Assembly (NCBI GenBank): GCA_951799445.1
Contig: OX637289.1
Coordinates: 23,064,245-23,128,244 of the forward strand
Direction: 5' to 3'
DNA: 64,000 bases
Source of the DNA: Pseudisothecium myosuroides
Taxonomy: Eukaryota > Streptophyta > Bryopsida > Hypnales > Lembophyllaceae
Shown one piece after another: positions 44,392 through 55,871 of the stretch. The first letter of the stretch is position 1; each line of letters opens with the position of its first letter. The notes below the pieces were generated by a model. It worked only from the letters and a program-made list of their open reading frames with translations. It was not told the origin of the DNA and searched no databases. The position numbers were made by a program, and so were the translations under genes.

Positions 44392-46143
44392 ATTAAACTC
44401 CAAAAAAATCATTAATAGCCACTCTAGCTATATTAAAAAATTTGCAAGGTGAACCTTGGAAGTGATCCTTAATATTCAGTAAGAAAAATTATAAATATAT
44501 AGTGAGCAGATGGATATGGAAAAAATACATGGTCGGATATTAAAACTAAAGGATAGAAAGTGATGAGTTTATTTTATTTTAGTACAACTAGAGGCAATAA
44601 CAACAATAAGTACTTGAAAAACTAGTTGCATATGGAAATTGAAGAATAATAATCCATAAAGTTCACAAATATCCCCAAATGCTAAAATAATTGTGATATT
44701 TAGTATATCCTCTACAAAGTGGTGTTTAAAAGCTAATATATATTTTCTTCTTTATAAATATTTTTACCAAGATCATAGATATCAATATTTTTTAAATAAA
44801 AAGATCTCTGTAAATGTAGTTGGTAAAATTATTCATTGATAGTAAAATTATATGGAATTTTTTAATATGTTAGTGTAAGTAATACTAGATATTGTCTTTA
44901 GTGTAGTGACTCCCATTGCCTATTTTTTCACCTACGTAGAAAATATAAAAATTTACTATTTTATCATAGATTATAAAATTTGAAAATGTTAAATTCATAT
45001 TTGATTCAGAGGTAGTAATATATGATGTTAGGATAAGAAATACAAAATATGGGTACATTTTAGGATTTATCCAGGGAGAATCTAGAAGGGGCAACAAATA
45101 AAGTCAAATCTTCTTAGCCATTTTTGATTGAGAAAAAATGTTAAAAATGAAATTGATGATGAAAGATGATTCCATGCTACCTTGCTCACTATATTATAGA
45201 TGTCTCTAATGTTTATTTATTTGGTACACAAATAAACATTTAATTTTGATGGTGAAAGAATAGTACAAAACCAAAAGCACCTAGTAATTTGCCAAGGGTG
45301 GAGCTGACAATTCACCAAGACTATCCATTCCTAGACAAAGACTTATTCTTCTACTTACATGTCTAGCCTTCTTTGGTTAAAATAACTTTGAATTTTTTCC
45401 AATTACGGTCAAAGTACTAGAGAAGTTGCACAATAGTCCCGATTCAGTTGTAAGGTGAGGTCATTGGCAAGCCCGTAGGACGAGCTAGTTAGCCAAACCA
45501 TGGTGACACATTGTCATTACCCTGCAGCTTTGCTATGGGCATTTAGCCATAGGAATATAATTTAGCATTGCCTAAAAACACCAATTAGTTTGCAAATCAT
45601 ACCTTTGTTTTAAAAAGCCTAGTATATTGTATCGCTCTAGACTTGTATTTTTTTGTTCAAAATAAAAGACTAAGTATATATATGTAAACACACGTAACAT
45701 TGAGTAGTAATCAATTGTACTACCTTCCTTCAAAGGAATGATGGGAAATATTCCACATTATTTCATCCTTTGGATGATATGATGTGGAATATTTTACATC
45801 CATCAATAACTAAAAAGATACATGTCACAAATTGTCAAAAAATTGAACACCAACTAGCTAGATTGCAACTACACATTGAGGGTCAATAACAAAATAAGTT
45901 TTGGTGCCTTTAAATAGTAGTTTAAAGAAAACAACACTCAATTTATTAACAATGACTTCAACAACTACCTCACTTTGCTTCAAAAGCCATTCATCATTGA
46001 CTTCATCATTTGCATTATAAATTGAGAACACAAGCTCTTTATATATATGCAGGGGGGGTACAAGGTAAAACAACTCATTGTAGGATATGTAATTAGAAAT
46101 AGTAGGAGCTCAATAGCTCATAGTTAAATCAGAAGCAAGAGTC
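44392..46143. other. Gene-free AT-rich stretch
   Basis: No gene, RNA or defined repeat seen. Confidence 0.35.
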
Positions 46144-46630
46144 TTTGAAGTAGAATTTTAGACCTCATTTAAGTAGTGTAGAATAATCTTTTTCAAAAAA
46201 CTTTGAACTAAGAAAAACTTGGAAAATCAAGTTAACTTTCATCTCCAAAAATTTGTTTGAGATTCTGAGCCTTCAATCAAAAGTTATGGACAACTTTTAG
46301 AGAGGGGTGGGAAGGGACATTTTTTTTGACATTTTCAAATATCTTTTTTGAATTTTATCCATACTGACTTTTAATTGGAGTCTTGAAATTTCAAACAAAG
46401 TTGGCTAGATTTACCAACTTTTCTTAGAACTTCAAAGTCTATTATAAAATATTCTACTATGCCTAAATGAGGTCAACACTAATAGAAAATAAGCTTTAAA
46501 TGACTATCCTAAATGATTGAAAATTGTTCTCAATGATTGTAAATGAGTCATTCAATGGACACTTTTCAACCATTGAAGATAGTCATTTAGGACATGTTTT
46601 TCTACTAGTGGTCTAAAATTCCACTTCAAA
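46144..46630. mobile_element. Element with about 80-bp terminal inverted repeats
   Basis: The left arm (TTTGAAGTAGAATTTTAGAC...) and the reverse-complemented right arm (TTTGAAGTGGAATTTTAGAC...) match for roughly 75-80 bp, through GACCTCATTTAAG and CTTTGAA. The right arm is interrupted by the insertion at 46475-46610. Non-coding; superfamily not assignable. Confidence 0.65.
46475..46610. mobile_element. CACTA-like MITE nested in the right arm
   Basis: Ends CACTAATAGAAAA (from 46477) and, reverse-complemented, CACTAGTAGAAAAA. It is flanked by GTC at 46472-46474 and 46611-46613. The uninterrupted left arm reads GACCTCATTT (46161-46170), i.e. one GTC on the other strand. CACTA ends plus a 3-bp duplication fit the CACTA (EnSpm) superfamily. 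Two extra A bases precede the left CACTA. Confidence 0.65.
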
Positions 46631-47171
46631 CATAATTCCTACATTTTGACAATGAGCAAAATGTCAAGCTTTCATCTTCAATTGATTATCCCATACCCTT
46701 TGAAGATTCATGATTGACAATGGATTTCATTATAAAAGTGATGCCTCCATCCTTCACTCCTACAAATGTATACAAAGCAATTCCTTAATGTTGCCATCAA
46801 AAGTCTGCTTTTATGGTAGATGGTCAAATGACATTGGTATTTGATACATTGGAATCTTTGGATTTTTACCAAACCATCTTTACATTTATTTGGTGGTTTG
46901 TTTGTTTAATCTCATTATGAGCAAAAAAAAAAAGGAGTATACTATAAATGTATTGCTACTATCCCGATATTGAAGCTTACTTCAATTCTCAATGATGTGT
47001 GGATAAATTTCGTAGATGAAGACTCCGGAGAAGAAAAGGCAACCTCTTTGAAGGCTATTGAAATGTTATGCATCTAGTCTTGCAGCCCAAACGCCCTGGT
47101 CTCATAGCCCCTTGGCCCACTAGAAGCTAGCTTAGCTAGAGCCCAAGGCTAGATTGGGTGCAAATTCAACC
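46631..47171. other. Gene-free stretch
   Basis: Nothing recognised. Confidence 0.3.
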
Positions 47172-47919
47172 TTAACTAGCAATAAATTAGTATAACTAAA
47201 GAATATATAGAAGAAATTTCAACAACTTTAGCCATATAGATAATAAAATATTTGTATTTGAAGTAAATAAATCTAGAATTTTTGCAGCTGATTTGACTAG
47301 ATTTTAAGGTTTAAAATCTTCTTAGCTTCAAAAATTTACACTGCACATTTTGAACTTCTAATTTTTTATATTGAAGAATTGAGTTGGAAATTTAGAAAAA
47401 AAATTTCAAAAAGACACACTTGATTGTCATTCTTTAAAAAATTGTTAAATAGAAGTAAGTATGAAATTGAAGAAAAAACTAAATCGTTAATAGCTCTAAG
47501 ATGGAATTGAAAATCATTTATTACTATAGTGAGATTGTTCTAGCAAGCTAACTAAACTCTATTGAATTTTTTTTATTTGTGAAAATTGAATTAAAAAATG
47601 AATCCTAAAAGTTATTATTTGAAGAAGAAACAAGATTGTCTATAACTTTCTCATCACTAATCTAAATAGAATGAATCAAATCTTTCTACGTACATAGACA
47701 AAAAAATTTGTGATTTTTTGTATTGTTTGACAAATCCCATTTTGTACTTAGGGTGGCATAACTTTAGCTCTTGGGCACCGATTGAAATAAAAATTATATT
47801 CCCCCAAAGCCAATATGTTTCCTATCTTCATAAAAAGTTTCAAAAAATTACAACAAAAATTGAGAACGTAGGAACCTATATGAAATCCCTTGAGTAGGCA
47901 ATGGAAGTTTTGAGATTAA
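47172..47919 (-). mobile_element. TTAA family-1 element, old inverted copy
   Basis: Blocks GAAGAATTGAGTTGGAA, AGAAGTAAGTATGA, TAAGATGGAATTGAA and GGGCACCGATTGAAAT follow the reverse order of the reference copy. TTAA at 47172-47175 and 47916-47919 are likely borders, but the termini are eroded. Confidence 0.5.
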
Positions 47920-47921
47920 CC

Positions 47922-48286
47922 CATTAGAAAAAAAAAGCCCTCCGGAGGGCTGCTCCGGAGTGACAAGCCAAGCTATTAAATTGCTTGGCCTGTCACTCCA
48001 GAACTGTCCCGCAATGAGCAGTTAGCTTGGCTGACTGCTCGCCAAAATGGTCAAAAATCGCAAAAAATTAATTAATTAATTTTTTTTAAATTTTTTTAAG
48101 ATTAAAAAAAAATTAAAAAAAAAAAATTAAAAAAAAAATTTACTCGTAAATTTCGGTTCTTGCGCCACTGTTGCTGCTGCGCGAAAATAGGGGAAAAACT
48201 ATTTTTTTTGCAAAAAAAAGGTAAATTTCAGGGTCCCTCGGAGGGCTATTCCACAGCCTTCCGAAGGCCCCAGATTTTCTCTAATG
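47922..48286. mobile_element. MITE with CATTAGA... TIRs and internal hairpins (copy 2)
   Basis: Same family as 3837-4150, in inverted layout. CATTAGAAAAAAAAAGCCCT starts it and ...CAGATTTTCTCTAATG ends it. GGAGTGACAAGCC...GGCCTGTCACTCC and GAGCAG(T)TAGC...GCTGACTGCTC hairpins recur. It begins three bases after the TTAA of the preceding element. A worn fragment of the same end lies near 48880-48930. Confidence 0.65.
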
Positions 48287-48424
48287 CTTTAAAAAGACGC
48301 GGGCCCCCATGACCAAGGTAGTTACCAAAATGCTCTTGATTACTGAATCAATAGGTGCATTCTTTGTTTCTACATTGAACAATCAAGACATTTAAGAGAC
48401 ACTTTTGGTCCTTTGCGTCCTTCA

Positions 48425-48590
48425 CGGTTAAAGATATGAGAAGCCCAATTTGGGTTGCAATATAGTCTATATTTTTTTGTGTATTTGAATAGAATATACA
48501 TGAATTGACGTATACAGTGGCTATACAAACCTTGGGTGTCTCTTACTACCTTTGTCCACCCTAATCTACAAGTCCTGATACTGCACTACT
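48425..48590 (+). repeat. Local duplication, unoccupied copy
   Basis: Matches 48940-49059 plus 49521-49565 (AGCCCAATT, GGGTTGCAA, ACAAACCTTGGGTGTCTC, CCTTTGTCCACCCTAATCTA). The continuous sequence TCTTACTACCTTTGTCC here is the pre-insertion form of the 49060-49520 element site. Confidence 0.8.
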
Positions 48591-48591
48591 T

Positions 48592-48757
48592 TTGCTTCCG
48601 GGCACCAATTGAAAAAAAAATTAGATTCCCAAGAAGCTTATGTATTTTTCTAGCTCCAAAAAAAGTTTTAGAAAATTATGACAAAAATTGAGACTATATA
48701 AGCCTACCCAAAATTGCATTTTGGCCTCCGTAGGGCCAATGGGACTTTAGGGATTAA
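48592..48757 (-). mobile_element. Truncated TTAA family-1 end
   Basis: Begins in the middle of the family at CTTCCGGGCACCAATTGAAA and runs to the terminus GGGACTTTAGGGATTAA (TTAA 48754-48757). The same truncated form, with CATTTTGGCC and AGGGCCAAT, is at the end of the 19453-20038 copy. Confidence 0.65.
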
Positions 48758-49059
48758 ACTACTCGTGTACCAAATTATCAATGTTAATATATCAATTCTC
48801 TGACAATTGGCAGTAATATGATTAGCAGAAATAGGGGAAAAATTCTTGAGAAGGTAAGAAGAAAGTAATGCTAGGGACCCTTTGGGCGCTTCTTAGCAGC
48901 CTTCTGGAGAGTCTAGATTTTCTCTCATGAGGAATTAATTAGAGGTTCAAAAAGCCCAATTCGAGTTGCAACATAGAATGTATTTTTGTGTATTTGACTC
49001 AGAAGGTACATAAATTGATGTATACAAATGGCGATACAAACCTTGGGTGTCTCCTACTA

Positions 49060-49520
49060 CAATAGAACCTCTCTAAACTGTTCGGCCCCGGACTGTCTGA
49101 CAAGTTCAGTGTACAAAGGTTTATTTGCTTATGGAGGGTCATTTTTAGTCATAACCTTTGTTATGAGGGCAAGTCCAAGACCGCTTTGACACATTAGCTT
49201 AGAGAGGTTTACAATAGAACCTATCTTAGTGCATAGAGTCGGGACTATTCACTAAGAGAGGTTTATGCGGTTGGAGAGGTTCTGTCAGAACTTTGGCTAA
49301 CGTGGTCTCTCACTATGGGGTCTCCAACTACTGTTCACAAATATCTCAACCTCTCTTAGTGCATATAAGACAATATGCACTAAGAGAGGTTCTACTATAT
49401 TTTTGCTTATGGAGGATCGACTTAGGGAGGTTCTACTATATTTTTGCTTATAGAGGATCAACTTAGGGAGGTTCTACTGTATTTTTACTTATGGAGGATC
49501 GACTTAGGGAGGTTATACTG
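49060..49520. mobile_element. pogo/Emigrant-like MITE with internal 42-bp repeats
   Basis: Ends CAATAGAACCTCTCTAAA and (reverse complement of right) CAGTATAACCTCCCTAAGTC resemble pogo/Emigrant-type termini (CAGTA-AACCTCT). TA at 49058-49059 and 49521-49522 is the target duplication. Inside the right end a 42-bp unit (TTTTGCTTATGGAGGATCGA, CTTAGGGAGGTTCTACTATA) is repeated three times at about 49395-49520, so the right end carries several copies of its own terminus. Confidence 0.75.
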
Positions 49521-49570
49521 TACCTTTGTCCACCCTAATCTACAAGTCCTGATACTGCACTACTTTCGGC

Positions 49571-51365
49571 AAAGATTCCTGCTCGAATCTTTGCGATTGC
49601 GTGCGCTCGCTCACTTCCGTCTGCCCTGATTGCAGTCGCCATGTGAATGGCTCAACGTGGTCAGCATTGGATCTACCTTCACTTCCCAAGTTCCAATGCT
49701 TCTGTAAGTCAAGTATTCCGTCCACTCAACTGCATTGCTCAAAATCCTGGCCCAGGGCCCCATAAGCCGAAGATTCTGCCTGTCTGATACGGAATCGTCG
49801 ATAAATTATCCATCACCAACTGAATCACTGATCCACAATTCCACATACTGTACAACCAATAAACTTCCCGTAACCCAGAAAACGAGAATCCTCTTGTGCA
49901 ACGTGAGCTCTTGGATCACGTCATATCTGATATGAACGTATGAAATTCAACGGAGCAACTGCGTAACTGTTAAGCTTGTACGTATCGAATTGAATCTTCT
50001 CAAGTCTCTTCAATTTCTCGAATGGTACAGTATGTTCACTCTTGAGTTCCTTCTCTTTCACTTACGGTCACTTTACATGTGAAACCAAAGCCAACGAAGC
50101 AAAAGAAAAAAAATCTTAACGCTCTCAAGAGCTTGAAAATCGTCCTAACTTCACTACTTTTTCTTGGCTTGGCTTGGCCGCGATTCCAAAACACGCATTT
50201 CAGTTCAGTTCGTTGGAACCACCCCACGGCAATAATGGAGATCAATCATTCCAACCTTGGAGTTTGTAAACAATTCATTGTCAAGAAAGGTTATTAGTAG
50301 CTTGCAGATGTTTCAGATCTCTTCTAGAGATCAGTGGATACGAGATGATTGGCACAGTTAAAAACAGTTGGAACTGATAAGCTTAAGGCCGGCCCACACT
50401 AATTTATTATTAAGTACTACGTATTACGGAAAGGGAAAGGAAAGGAAGAGTGTGGTCTGGAAACTCAGGTGAGCTTAATAAGTTAGCCAACCATTACAGT
50501 TCCCCAAGGGTTAGCATTCTGTGACTTACGCTATCTCAGGCCATGTGAGTCTGCAAGTGATGGAACCAATTGGAAACCCGGACGGAGGCTTGGACCAGCC
50601 TTGGTCGAACTCACCAGTCATCAGTTCTCAGTGGTCCACGTGGACGAATAGGAAGGGCAAGGAATATTTAATGGATAAGTGCAGTCATTAACTTTGGACA
50701 GAATGACGCCGAGATGGACAAGGCGTGGCATGTGATTGGCTGGAGGGCCCTTGGTTGCGTGACAGCTGGCAATTTTTTTGGCTGCCACCTAGGATGATGA
50801 CAGCTAAGCGTGCTTTGTCTGCTGGCAGCTGACGTGTGGGCTATTTTTTGCTGGGGTCAGTAACTCAATATGGACTCCACCTTCCGCAATTGGTAATGCT
50901 GTGGCCTTGTTAGGGCCGCTTTACACCAAGGGTCAAGCCGAGAAAATCTAAAGTTGTGAGCCCTCTCATTGGTGAAAAGCCTAGAGATGTTTAAGCTTGA
51001 TTAATTAGAACTAGTGTGCTTTAAATGTGCAATTGGCACAGTCAAAAAATGTAATTAAAAGTAATTTTCTAATTTTTCCATTCATAAAAACTTCGAAATT
51101 CAATAACTTTCCCACTATAGGTCCAAACGCCAAGAAACAAAGCCCATGCACCCCTTCTCGCCGAGTGCTTTCCGACAATACTAAGCACGCGACCGGGGGA
51201 TGTACGGTCCGGGAGATCTCAACGTAACGTAACAAAACAAAACAAACAAATAAACAAACAAAAGGTATGGATGTGATGATTTGAATGTAAAGCTAACCAC
51301 ACCGAATTGTGGTCCACATGCAAAATCGACCCCTATGTCATTTTGCATATTAAAATCTAAACATC
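49571..51365. other. Single-copy-looking stretch of mixed composition
   Basis: Moderate GC, with frames of up to 74 codons and no motif. It contains promoter-like motifs in 50600-50870: a perfect palindrome (separate entry), GATTGGCT (inverted CCAAT) and CTGACGTGTG. A tail of AACAAA units (51225-51262) follows a GC-rich block. No gene could be built. Confidence 0.35.
50634..50645. promoter_or_regulatory. G-box palindrome
   Basis: GTCCACGTGGAC is a perfect 12-bp palindrome with a CACGTG core, the binding site of plant bZIP/bHLH factors. No transcription unit could be assigned to it. Confidence 0.35.
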
Positions 51366-52268
51366 TTAACCCCTAAAGATCCATTGTCTTCCATGGGGAC
51401 AATTTAGATTTGGGGCAAGTTTCTATGACCTCAATTTTTAGTGAAACTTCTTGAAACTTTCTCATAAGGTAGAAAAAATGATTAGCTTCATGGGAATATA
51501 ATATTTATTTCAATCAGTGCCCAGAAGCAAAAGTTATACTACAAAAAGTTCATTTGGTGGGCAGAAAATGAAATCCACAAAAATCTGAAATTAAGTTTTA
51601 AATTTTTTTTTCTTCTTAGAGATTACATTTTTGTCTACTTGTGAAGCTTTGATTCATTCCATTTGAATCAATGATGTGAAGTTATGAATAATCTTGTTTT
51701 TTGGGCAATCTAAGCATCTTCTTAAAAAAATAACTTATAGGACTCATTTTATAATGCAATTTTCACAATTTTTCAACAAAAATTGTTTGACAAGTTTAAG
51801 TTTCCTTGCTAGAACAATCTCACTGTTGGAATTATTGTATTTCAATCCTATCTAAGAGCTATTGACAATTTAATTTTTCTTTTAATCTTCAACCTACTTC
51901 TACTTAACAATTTTTTGAAGAATGAAAATCAAATTTTTTTAAATTTTTTTTCTAGACTTTCAATTCAATTCTTCAACATAAAAAATCTTAAATTCAAAGT
52001 TTGTAGTGCAAGAAATTCCCACAAATGGCTGTCAAAGTCATCTGAAATTCCAATACAATGTTCAAGAAATTTTTTCTTCCAACTTTGAATGCTAATATCT
52101 TCCAATCTGTTCCATCAAACTTCATAAAAATATTACCATATGATCTTAGACAACTAAAGTACAAGATCCTATGGTTAGATTCTAATTTTTTTTTGGGTGA
52201 ACATAGCAGAAATGGCAGTTTTGAGTGGTTTTTGACAAAAAAAATGGCCTTGGGCCTTTAGGGCTTAA
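51366..52268 (+). mobile_element. piggyBac-like MITE, TTAA family 1
   Basis: TTAA at 51366-51369 and 52265-52268. Ends CCCCTAAAGATCC and GGGCCTTTAGGGC, and a decayed hairpin (GTCTTCCATGGGGAC). Internal blocks in usual order. Confidence 0.7.
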
Positions 52269-52614
52269 ACTTGATAGTTCGTTTTTGATAAACTTGTAAT
52301 TCAATAGTGGATGGAAGGATGCAAATATTTTTTTATTTTTTTTTATGAATTATTGACAAATGAAGGTCTCAACTAAAGTATGGTATGATTTCAATTGTTA
52401 AAGATATTGGGAAAGCAATTTCGGACGCAACATGGTGTGTTTTTTGTATTTAACATAGAAGGTTTCAATATTGAGGTATATACTAGTGATAGAAGTTTGT
52501 CTTCATCTAAAGCTGAATCCAATGACACATGGCACTTTCAATTTGAACCATTATTGCACCTCCCACATATTTGAGAAGTTTTAAAATGGTCGCATATTCT
52601 ACAAGCAATTAAGC

Positions 52615-52890
52615 ATGGTGTCATATTAGAAAATGACAAGGTTTAGATTATAATATGACATCCAAACACTAGTAGGATGATGGTCTTTGGGGACTAGAGC
52701 TTAAGAGAGTAATGGTATCATATTGAGCATGATAAGGTTTAGATTATAATATGACATCCAAACACTAATAGAATGATGGTAAGATGATCTTCAGACACTA
52801 AAGCTTGAAAATGTATTGCTGCCATATTTGAACATGAGAAGGTTTAGATTATAATATGACATCCAAATACTAGTAGAATGATGGTCTTTG
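52615..52890 (+). repeat. Tandem repeat, about 100-bp unit, three copies
   Basis: AAGGTTTAGATTATAATATG recurs near 52638, 52734 and 52839, each followed by ACATCCAAA(C/T)ACTA and a GATGATGG segment. Non-coding. Confidence 0.8.
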
Positions 52891-54429
52891 ACTACCGGAA
52901 TGGTGAATTTCGTTAAAATGGCGCCATTCTGGAACTTTGGCACTTTTACAGTTCAGACTTCATGTTCTGAAATCTATATCCATCCGAGATGGTCAAAATG
53001 GCACACCATCAAAAAGGTACACCGAATACCGCCATTTTGACTGAATCTTAAGACTACAAAATTCACAATAGTTGTTTGAGAAGACCTAGAGTCCATTTCC
53101 CAAAAAGCAAAGTAGCAACTAGTATACAATCTTCTTATTCCTATTGTTCAACTATTGTTTAGGGATGTTTAGAATGTAAAGCAATTTCTACTATTCAACA
53201 ATATTTAGAATTGGATTACATTATTCTGAAACATATTTTAGAAATGTATTTAGTTGGGTGAAGTCGGGATGAGATTTCAAGTTCGATGTAAAATCCGTGA
53301 TGCCCGATTATGGGGACAAGGGTGATTGCTCGAAACACCTGTACTATTTGTTGCGTTTTGCAACAGTACTCATGATTTTTTCTAAAGTACTTTAAAATTA
53401 GGAAATCAATTCTTTAAATTTTTTAAAAATGTGGCCGTTGTATGCACCTTTAAGATGAAGGTAACCACCGAAGGAATCATTAAAAAAATTCTCTAAGTAG
53501 GAGAACTAGAATAGTGCCAAATCTCAAGAAAATAGGCACTTCAATGTTTAAATTAATAAAAAATAGGAAAGAACTTAAATAAAAAAACAAAAATTGGCCA
53601 TTTGTAGCAACTCTATGGAGATGGTCAATCACCAAAAAACCACCAAAATAAATTTTTACATGTTTTGAAATGCAAGTAGAAAGAGACTCATTTTGTGGAC
53701 GTCTACACCGCATGAAATTAAGTTTTTTAAAAATTCCTTTGAACAATACCTAAGAGTCTACTAGAAGACCATCTCCTCTAAATTTCAGCTCAAAATTCGT
53801 TTTTATGGGTACTAAATAATACTGAAAAATCCCAAATTGGCATTCGTGATATAATATTGGGGGCTATTATTAAATAGTAAAAGAAATTTCAAAAATTTCA
53901 AAAAATTAGACAAGGTGTATTATAGTCATGAGTACCTTGTCTATGAATTTTGAATCATTTGGAGTCAAAACGCAAAAGTTATGGCCAAAAAACTAATCAA
54001 CATGCAACGTGGGACATAAAATAGTACAAGAGTGTTTCTTGCAATCACCCACAAACTTGCAAAGTCGAGCATTATGGTGCAGAACCTGCCCCACAAATGA
54101 ACGGGCGTTTCCTGCGAGTGGTTTACAACGGCGTTTATTTTTTAGCAAAAAATCGCTCAAAAGCGATGAAAAATAATCCGCTCAATTCTTGTATAAAGAA
54201 ATGGCACAATTTGAGAATCTAGAAATCGCGTGTTTGCTACCACATCTTGGGACGGGACCACTCAAATTTGGATGAATGTACATCATTTTGGATGAATAAA
54301 TGAAATTTCATCCACAAATTGCAAGTTTCATCCATTTCTAAGGATATTAGTAGCTTCATCCTTCCAGAGAATATTGCTTTTTGTACTGCCTAAATTAAAT
54401 GAAAAAAAAAAACACCCTGGTTTACAGAA
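52891..54429. other. Gene-free AT-rich stretch
   Basis: Nothing beyond short inverted motifs near 52900-53050 (AAATGGCGCCATT at about 52916). Confidence 0.35.
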
Positions 54430-55362
54430 CACCGAGACCTGCATGTATCCACTTTTGTTCCAGATATGGGTAGGTGTTCATTTCTGATAGGTTTGAGTTT
54501 TTTGGATAATCTTTCAGTTATTGGATCAAATGGACGGAAAGAGGATTCCTTCAGTTGCACAAAGGAACCAGCTCCGCTTTTGTGCCGAATTTTTGGGAAA
54601 TCATGAGCCAAAGCTGAAAAGCTTGAGCAAAGCAAAGCGAGGTTTGGCAAAGTAAGGTAAGCTTAAAGTTCAGTTGTGCAAATCCTACGAGCAAGAGATT
54701 CAGTTACAAGAGATTCTGCCAGCAACAGATTCCAAAGAATCATGACCCTTGAATTACGAGATGCAGTGGCGAAATGCCAAGTGTCTACCATGCCAGCTAG
54801 CACTTGTGATTCTTTATTGTTATTTGTATTGTTTTGAGCATTTCGACTACCGACAGGCAGACTGCAGCATGGTGAGCTCTATGATCTGATGTCTATTGAA
54901 GCACCTAAGCTTGGGAAGAGCCGGTGGCTAAGGTAGAGGTACCCATTGTCGATTTTTTAAGGGATTTTCGAGCATATCATGAGCAGTCAAAGGCTCCGCA
55001 AATTTTTCAGATGTAGAAAGATAGAAAATATGGGGATTGCAAATTTTTCAGAATTATATTTCCAAAATTGAGATTGCTGTGAATTTTGGGAGCCATAAAG
55101 TGCATTTCACTAGTAGTCAGTCTTTAGAGTCTTCCAATTCGGATCATTCAAGAACTACTTCCTGCTCACTACTTTCTACTTTCTTGCTCACTACTTCAAG
55201 ACATTTGTCATGACCTCATTAGTCCCAATCTTGAAAAGATAAAAAAAACGCATTCCAAGTATTGATTGGAAATTTGTGCGAGCCTTGGTTGGAAATAACT
55301 GTACCCTACAGGTTGGGTATGGGCTGAGGTCGACAATGGGTACCTCTACCTTAGTTCAAAGT

Positions 55363-55638
55363 GCAGGACGTTAAACCCGTCCTACGAAGTGGGACTAACA
55401 AGGTGAAAACGCAAGAAATTTACCCTTGGGGAAAACACAAGAATTTTTTATTTTTCACACATTTTTTTTTGCAAAATCTGAATTCATATTTGCAATCAGA
55501 GGCCCAAATTAGCTAGGTGAGGTCTTCAATATACCTTGGGGACGGCACAAAATAGAGGGCAGGATTTTACTTTTACCCCCCAATTCTTGCATATTTACCC
55601 TGTTGGTCCCACTTTGTGGGACGGATTTAACGTCCTGC
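55363..55638. mobile_element. Element with about 54-bp terminal inverted repeats
   Basis: GCAGGACGTTAAACCCGTCC at the left and its near-perfect inverse at the right (GCAGGACGTTAAATCCGTCC on the other strand) extend through GTGGGAC(T/C)AACA and GCAAGAA. It is absent from the paralogous place near 60440. A related, more worn element lies at 21809-22041. Confidence 0.7.
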
Positions 55639-55871
55639 CTTCAAAATTAATTTATGGAATTGGGAAAAAAAAACAGTTGCAATTTGAGAACATTAGCAAA
55701 AAAACGAGTGAAAAAATCTATAAATTTTTTATTTTTGAGTGTAAAATAGAAAAAATAACTAGACTCAGTAATTTAAAAATTGGTTCAATTTGGAAATTGG
55801 ATAGGCTAATGGAGCAACCATCCATACATTTGGCTCCACTCTACTTGCTAAGAACATCATCATGTGGAAGT

